Of a DNA stretch of 64,000 nucleotides, positions 58,747 to 64,000 are shown piece by piece. The notes beneath the pieces are model-generated. The model did no database searches. It worked only from the letters and a program-made list of their open reading frames with translations, and was not told the origin of the DNA. The DNA is taken from assembly GCA_950097015.1 (NCBI GenBank), contig CATNEN010000032.1, positions 992,001-1,056,000 on the forward strand, in the 5' to 3' direction. Source of the DNA: Macrostomum hystrix (taxonomy: Eukaryota > Platyhelminthes > Macrostomidae). Positions within the stretch are counted from its first letter, which is position 1, and each line of letters begins with the position of its first letter. The translations under genes and the position numbers were made by a program.

Positions 58747-59949
58747 ATGGGTTTCAAGTTCGGCAACATCGAGATCGACACCGACTATTCATCGTCGGAG
58801 ACTTCTCTTGCCTCGTCCAGCTCTGACGAGGAGAAAAAGATGACAAAGAAGGCTTCAAAGGGCAAGGATCACAAGTACAGGCCCGACAAGGTCGAGGCGT
58901 ATGAGAGCATCATCGGGCCGCCCACCTATAGGAAGAAGGGCGACGATCGGAAGAAGACCAGATTCCTGCCGCCGCCGCAGGTGCACGCTGAGACCGAGTA
59001 CAAGCCGGTACCGAAGGATATTCCCAAGGATGTTGGCCGCCTGGACGGCAAGTCCGTGCGGGACGCCCTGCTAAAGTACGTGCAGTCACAGTCCTGCTGG
59101 CGCACGGGAGCCGCCGAGGTCATGGAGCTCTCGGATCTGAAGCTGAACAGCGCCCTGGTCTACCGCTTGGAGATGTTCGTCGAGGAGCGCAAAGTCAAGT
59201 GGAAGACGATCGGCTACAAAAAAGGCGACGTCGTTGATCCGCCGAAGGCCGGCGGCGCTCCCATGCCCTGGGATCTGGAGATGAAACCAACGAACAGCTG
59301 GAAGAACGGCAAATGCAAGAAGGAGGTGCCCCACACGGGTTCCGTGCGCAAGTGCTGGTACTGCAAGGGCAAAGGCCAGGTGCGCTGCCGCGACTGCAAG
59401 GGCAAGGAGTTCTTCTCTTGTGAGCAGTGCAGCGGCAGCGGCCAGCGGGAGGGACCCGAAGGACCCCAGCCGTGCGGCTTTTGCAGTGGCAGCGGCCAGA
59501 GGGCTTGCGGCCGTTGCCACGGACACGGAAAGTACAAGTGCAAGACCTGCGACGGACACAAGAAGCTCAAGTGGTACGTGCAGAACCTCACGAGGTGGGA
59601 GGCGCATGTAGAGGACAAAATCCACGAGGAAACTGCTCTGCCAGATAAGCTCGTGTCGGAAGTGAAAGGCCAGGAGGTCTATTGCGACGAGAACCCTGTC
59701 CTGGTGCCGTTGTCCGACTTCCCAGAGGAGCACATTCAGAAGTTCTCCAAGGAGCTGCTGCCGGCTATGTCTGCCAAGTACACGAAGGAGGGCCGCATCT
59801 TGGCCATGCGTCATAGAGTACTGGTAACGCCAGTCACCGAGGTCAACTGGAAGTTTGACGGCCATGGTGGAAAGTTCTTCGTCTACGGCCTGGACCGGAA
59901 AGTTTACTTTCCGGATTATCCGCAGCAGTGTTGTTGCTCGCTGCTCTGA
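58747..59949 (+). CDS. SSUH2-like protein with six CxxC zinc-finger-type motifs
   Basis: A single uninterrupted frame of 400 residues. Seen: an acidic/serine-rich N terminus starting MGFKFG; a conserved middle (SVRDALLKYVQSQSCWRTGA, LVYRLEMFVEERKVKWK); and then a DnaJ-like cysteine-rich stretch with CWYCKGKG, CRDCKGKE, CEQCSGSG, CGFCSGSG, CGRCHGHG and CKTCDGHK at about residues 202-277. A C-terminal beta-rich region (RHRVLVTPVTEVNW, FFVYGLDRKVYFPDYP) ends in CCCSLL. This order is that of the SSUH2 (Ssu-2 homologue) family, whose role is poorly known and includes a link to tooth development in vertebrates. Gly2 could be myristoylated, and the last four residues CSLL form a CaaX box ending in Leu, so lipid anchoring at one or both ends is inferred. 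The lack of introns is unlike its neighbours. Confidence 0.85.
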   Translation: MGFKFGNIEIDTDYSSSETSLASSSSDEEKKMTKKASKGKDHKYRPDKVEAYESIIGPPTYRKKGDDRKKTRFLPPPQVHAETEYKPVPKDIPKDVGRLDGKSVRDALLKYVQSQSCWRTGAAEVMELSDLKLNSALVYRLEMFVEERKVKWKTIGYKKGDVVDPPKAGGAPMPWDLEMKPTNSWKNGKCKKEVPHTGSVRKCWYCKGKGQVRCRDCKGKEFFSCEQCSGSGQREGPEGPQPCGFCSGSGQRACGRCHGHGKYKCKTCDGHKKLKWYVQNLTRWEAHVEDKIHEETALPDKLVSEVKGQEVYCDENPVLVPLSDFPEEHIQKFSKELLPAMSAKYTKEGRILAMRHRVLVTPVTEVNWKFDGHGGKFFVYGLDRKVYFPDYPQQCCCSLL

Positions 59950-60985
59950 GCGCCGATCTCATCTTTTCTATTAACGGTTTTACTGCAGTGTGTGATGTCG
60001 ATTTTGATTCAAATCTGTCGCTTCTCCCTCCTTTCTATATCACTTTTTGTGTTGTCTGAAACTTTCGTTTTAAGCCAATCTATCTCCCGAGCGCCGGAAT
60101 TCCGTGCAAAATGCCATCCAAGCTTGACAGCAGAAAATAACGAAAAGCGCTATTGGTATAATACTCACAAAATCGCAACCCTTTACAATATGCGAGCTCT
60201 CAAAATTAAAACAGTAGCAAAAAATAACTTTTGATTAACTCTCGCATATTGGTAGAATTGTAGCTAGATCGTTATTTTAATATTTAGTTATTTTTTTCTT
60301 AGATTTTTAAGCACGTGTGCACCCACAACTCCTGCGGACTTTTGTTTCGAATGCTTGGTGCACTCTTCGTACGATGCATTAATTTGGTAGCAAGCTTTTT
60401 AAGCTTAAGATGAATTTTGTTCCTGTGTTTGGTTCGTATTATTTTGTAATACAAAAAGGCTGATTAAAAATAAACTGACTTTCGAATTTCTGAGCTAATT
60501 TAAGTTACAAGTCTGAATAAACAGAACTATTTTGTTGTACTTAGCAAGCAGACTTCATTTTATTGTTGCTTTGTTTTGAACAACTAAAAATGATGAAACA
60601 ATTGAAAGTCTTTCTTTGAAAGTTTATTAAGAAACGATAGTGATAAACGATTGTTAATTCCAATTTACCATCTACTTCATTTTAATATAAGTAGAAACCA
60701 AAACTATTTACTCAGTAAGGCACTGTGAAGGAGCCTTGAATTAGCCCAGTTTTTTCAAGTTTTGAAGATTTTTGCCAGTTAAAAAAATATTACATGTGTT
60801 ATGTATACTACTCACACTCGTTTTAGTGCATTTATATTGGCGTGGCTGCCTAAGAACATTTTACTAGAATGTTGGTATATATAACTTTCTCTTGATTTGC
60901 ACTTAATAGAAAAGTTGCTTATTTGAACAATGATTTTCGTGATATTTTAAGTCAAAAGTCTGTCAACGAAAATGTTTTTAAAAAG
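59950..60985. other. 3' flank, AT-rich
   Basis: Poly(A) signal candidates (AATAAA near 60470 and 60517). No gene was seen. Confidence 0.5.
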
Positions 60986-60990
60986 CAAAA
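60986..60990 (-). terminator. Pol III termination signal of the tRNA gene
   Basis: On the minus strand a run of four T follows the tRNA 3' end after about 6 nt, and a run of five T follows a few bases later. Confidence 0.6.
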
Positions 60991-60995
60991 GTATA

Positions 60996-61067
60996 TTCCC
61001 TGACCGGGAGTCGAACCCGGGCCGCCTGGGTGAGAGCCAGGAATCCTAACCGCTAGACCATCAGGGA
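60996..61067 (-). tRNA. tRNA-Glu (anticodon CTC)
   Basis: 72 nt on the minus strand. The acceptor arm TCCCTGA pairs with TCAGGGA. A box is TGGTCTAGCGGTTAGGATTC and B box is GGTTCGACTCC. The anticodon loop reads CTCTCAC with CTC, flanked by a five-base-pair stem (CCTGG/CCAGG). No intron. All parts match the conserved animal tRNA-Glu. It is unrelated to the SINE heads elsewhere in the window. Confidence 0.96.
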
Positions 61068-61408
61068 CCTTAAAAGAAGTGTGTCATACTAGAAATTTAC
61101 TCTAATGTTAGCCTACTGCACGAGAAATAAATTTTGCCGTTGCTGGTGGGTCGTTCAGGGACCTGAACTATGCCACATTATTTAACTCTACCAAAATCAA
61201 AATACTTTTTTTCTTCCTCTCGTCAGCTTTAGCGCAACCATTAAGGCTGGTTCGCACTGCCATCAAACGGGAAAAAATCACATTTACACACATCATTTAT
61301 TTGTAAATACATTAAAATGTACCCCAAAACTGTTGTGTAAGCGGACCGTTGTTGGGTTGCGAGCGTAGAAAAGATATAAGATGTTAAGATTGATCAAATG
61401 TCTGGTAT
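61068..61408. other. AT-rich spacer
   Basis: No feature was seen. Confidence 0.5.
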
Positions 61409-61809
61409 TTAACCAGCCGTGTTGACGACTCTTAGGCAGCCACGCCATGTTCTTTGTTCCGAGAACATGTTCGTTTAAATTAATAAGGCTACTTAATGTA
61501 TATTAATGAATTAATAACATGAAGAAAAAACTATGCCTTCCTTGGCATGAGGTCAACAAACAATACAGAGTTAAACCATGTGTGTGTTAAACCTTACTAG
61601 ACATAGTATGGGTTTACTCTGTCTTGTTTGTTGACCTCATGCCAAGGAAGGCATAGTTTTTTCTTCATGTTATTAATTCATTAATATACATTAAGCCTTA
61701 ATAATTTAAAAGAACATGTTCTCGGAACAAAGAACATGTTCGGAGTTGCCTATTAGGCGACCGTCGCACATGTTCGATTACTGTTTCTTAGTCAACACGG
61801 TTGATTTAA
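61409..61809. mobile_element. Palindromic MITE flanked by TTAA, 393 bp
   Basis: Arms at about 61446-61577 and 61611-61738 are inverted copies with few differences and a loop of about 33 bp. Outer ends share CCGTGTTGAC. TTAA occurs immediately outside both ends (61409-61412 and 61806-61809), the target duplication of piggyBac-type elements. The terminal bases are not the usual CCC, so the superfamily is inferred. No coding capacity. Confidence 0.6.
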
Positions 61810-62360
61810 CACACTTGCTGCTGATTTACAAATGATTACAGATTTAAGACTTTCTAGTATTCAGTTTTTACTAACGTTTTACAAAAAACATTTTAGTGAT
61901 ATTACATAATATTGTATTTTCTTTTGTTTTACTTTTTTTTCTAAGAACCCGTTTCATATTTAAATCGTGCTAGTTTTTATAAGATTATATTATATGTGGT
62001 GCTTAATTATACTGATGATTTATTCATTTGTAAATGTTTATTATTTGTTTCTTGAGCATTGCACACTTCTAATTTTATTGAATATATTCTGTTCTGGGAT
62101 GGTTGTCAGATAATCACTTGTGCGACGTAAATATTGACAACAAACCTATTTATAAGATGCATTCTTTCGTTTTACGATCCCGTGTAAAAGGCAGTCGGAT
62201 AGTGGAAAACGGACGAAACGTAATCCAATTAATGTCTATGCAGACAGTTTTCTAGTGATGTTCATTTGAAGTCTCTAGTTCGTTTGACCAAAACTACGCA
62301 ATCAAACGGAACCCTATATATTCATTTTCATTCATGTATTCGATCTTTCAAATAAATGAA
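61810..62360. other. AT-rich spacer
   Basis: No feature was seen. Confidence 0.5.
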
Positions 62361-62369
62361 ATATATTTA

Positions 62370-63016
62370 GGTAGTTGTTATTTGTCCGGTTAACCGGACA
62401 AATAGCCGTTTGATTATTCGTCCGGTTAACCGGACAAATAGCCATTTGGTTATTCGTCCGGTTAACCGGACAAATAGCCGTTTGATTATTCGTCCGGTTA
62501 ACCGGTTAACAGTGACTTTGCTATCAACCACTGATGTCAAAGTGGTGGTAATATTCATGTAGGCATCGTTTCTTAGAAATGTTTATCATATAAATCCATT
62601 GTTGAGTTAGCTGAGTCCCTGGCAAATTAGGAAACTAAAAGCTAACCTATCTAACTAAAAGGGCAATTGATCTATATATGCTATCTATATATAATTTTAG
62701 GTTGCCGACAGACCAATGCCTGGATCAAGGAACAACTATGTCTTTGTTTATATATATATATATCTTAATATATTGCCTCTTAATAGCCATAGCCAATAGC
62801 CATTTGATTATTTGTCCGGTTAAATTAAAACCAAAACTTTTCGGTGCTGACTATATCTCCTGCATCAAAGTCACTGTTAACTGGTTAACCGGACGAATAA
62901 TCAAACGGCTATTTGTCCGGTTAACCGGACGAATAATCAAACGGCTATTTGTCCGGTTAACCGGACGAATAACCAAATGGCTATTTGTCCGGTTAACCGG
63001 ACAAATAACAACTACC
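62370..63016. mobile_element. Fold-back element with tandem subterminal palindromes, 647 bp
   Basis: Inverted arms of about 155 bp (62370-62525 and 62861-63016) start GGTAGTTGTTATTTGTCCGG. Each arm is four tandem copies of a unit of about 37 bp whose core is the palindrome GTCCGGTTAACCGGAC. A perfect 9-bp direct repeat ATATATTTA flanks the element at 62361-62369 and 63017-63025. The interior has one extra half unit near 62798-62825 and no coding. A 9-bp duplication with long arms fits Mutator-like or fold-back elements. Confidence 0.85.
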
Positions 63017-63025
63017 ATATATTTA

Positions 63026-63839
63026 AGGGAATTGGATAGGCCTAACGGAACTTTGGGTTTTCATCAGTTTCGTAATACAATCCTCTAAGTAAAAATCTAT
63101 TAGGTAGGGATCGTGTAACGAGAATGAATTCAAAATAACTAATTTACAAACTAAGTAAGAGACAAAGTAAGAACTATTCCAGTTCATTGTCATCACCCAA
63201 TAGCCATAGAGACGCCTGCTGACACCCCTCACATTCATTTTACAATCCCCTTCTTAAGGTATGGACAACAGAGTTCACCCTTATGGGGATAGTATCACAA
63301 AAGTGAGGGGTGAGAGAAAAATGCCAATATTCTCACAACTAAGAATTACATATAAAATCAAAATATTACATATGTATATATTACAAAATTTATGAAAACC
63401 CAATGTTTACTTATTCAATCCCTATAGGTCATTGAAAGCAAAAATGTAAAAAAAAACTTTTTTATACTAGTATATCCTTGCCAATTAAATTCCTATAAGC
63501 TTCTCTTTATTTTTCCTTTATAAAATTTTGATAGCTATTTAACTTTTTATGAAATCCTATGTTTTATATAAAAATAATTAACTTTTAAGGCTAAAATCAG
63601 ATAATCATTTGTGACGTTGTCACTTGTTGAAGGCACCCCTGCGCCCCTACAATATTACTCTATGCGTTGATTATATGCTTAATTTCCAAATTATGTACTT
63701 GCGAGGGCCGTTTTAGCTCATCGTATCATATTATCCAATTCTGTTAATTTATATTAGTAAGTCAAATTATTAGTGCGCTACTGTCAGTAACCATAAACGT
63801 ATATCGCGCCATTCTAGCTATTTACTACGCGTATCGTAA
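63026..63839. other. AT-rich spacer
   Basis: No feature was seen. Confidence 0.5.
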
Positions 63840-64000
63840 TGTATTTCCCCCCCCCCGGCCAATGAGCGTGCGAGCTCTGGTTGGCCGGAAGTATCGATCG
63901 CTTTGTTTTTCAATCAGCCTAGTTTACTTAATCAAGGGCTTCAGGCCCGCTCGCGTCTCACTTTCTTTCCTTCCCGCTCGCGCTCCACTGGTTCTTTCTT
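63840..64000 (+). promoter_or_regulatory. Probable promoter of a gene beyond the window
   Basis: An abrupt rise in GC after a long AT-rich stretch. There is a run of nine to ten C, an inverted pair of CCAAT-type boxes (GGCCAATGAG and GGTTGGCC), then a pyrimidine-rich tract (CTCACTTTCTTTCC) like an initiator region. No coding start is visible before the edge. The strand is a guess from the order of these parts. Confidence 0.3.

Overview
The window is nuclear DNA from an intron-rich invertebrate animal. The genes have GT-AG introns, polyglutamine tracts and animal-only families. A bacterium, fungus or plant is ruled out by the gene set: an SSUH2-type protein, an A20/AN1 zinc-finger protein, a GOLGA7-type protein, a glutamate-carboxypeptidase-II-like peptidase and an AMT-type ammonium transporter. 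AMT transporters are absent from vertebrates. The tRNA-derived SINEs carry a central block common in marine invertebrates. A spiralian is my best guess, but no species can be named from the sequence alone.

Layout: 1-1570 is the 3' end of an NHL-propeller gene. 1571-5984 is gene-poor and rich in short tandem repeats. 5985-16013 is one five-exon gene for a single-pass membrane protein that I do not recognise; its introns are almost wholly built from at least nine unrelated minisatellites. 17155-18430 is a CTGT-based array. 18985-22462 is a four-exon M28 peptidase gene. 23693-24005 is an array made of the inverted motif of the one at 17 kb. 25387-26847 (minus) is a polyQ/polyA protein. 30148-33166 is a five-exon ZFAND5/6-type gene. 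36862-38550 is a five-exon argininosuccinate synthase gene. 39147-45574 is transposon territory: a dead Tc1 element, a small hairpin element, and a Crypton-like tyrosine recombinase remnant whose frame runs into a 3.6-kb 12-bp minisatellite. 46893-48548 is an internally deleted P-superfamily element with an intact 8-bp target duplication. 49845-51663 is a two-exon GOLGA7 homologue. 52105-53935 is a 20-bp satellite with a 700-720-bp higher-order period. 54069-57060 (minus) is an eight-exon AMT transporter with a SINE in one intron. 58747-59949 is an intronless SSUH2-like gene. 60996-61067 (minus) is tRNA-Glu(CTC). Two palindromic mobile elements follow: one of 393 bp flanked by TTAA and one of 647 bp flanked by a perfect 9-bp duplication. 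The last 160 bases look like a promoter.

The genes do not form an operon. Argininosuccinate synthase and the ammonium transporter both touch nitrogen metabolism, but they lie 16 kb apart and I see no sign of joint control. The strongest theme is tandem repetition inside introns. About half of the introns that can be mapped hold a private minisatellite, and in one case the array starts exactly at the 5' splice site and its unit carries the donor motif.

Exon models were built by hand from reading-frame phase, GT/AG boundaries and family conservation. No search or alignment program was run.
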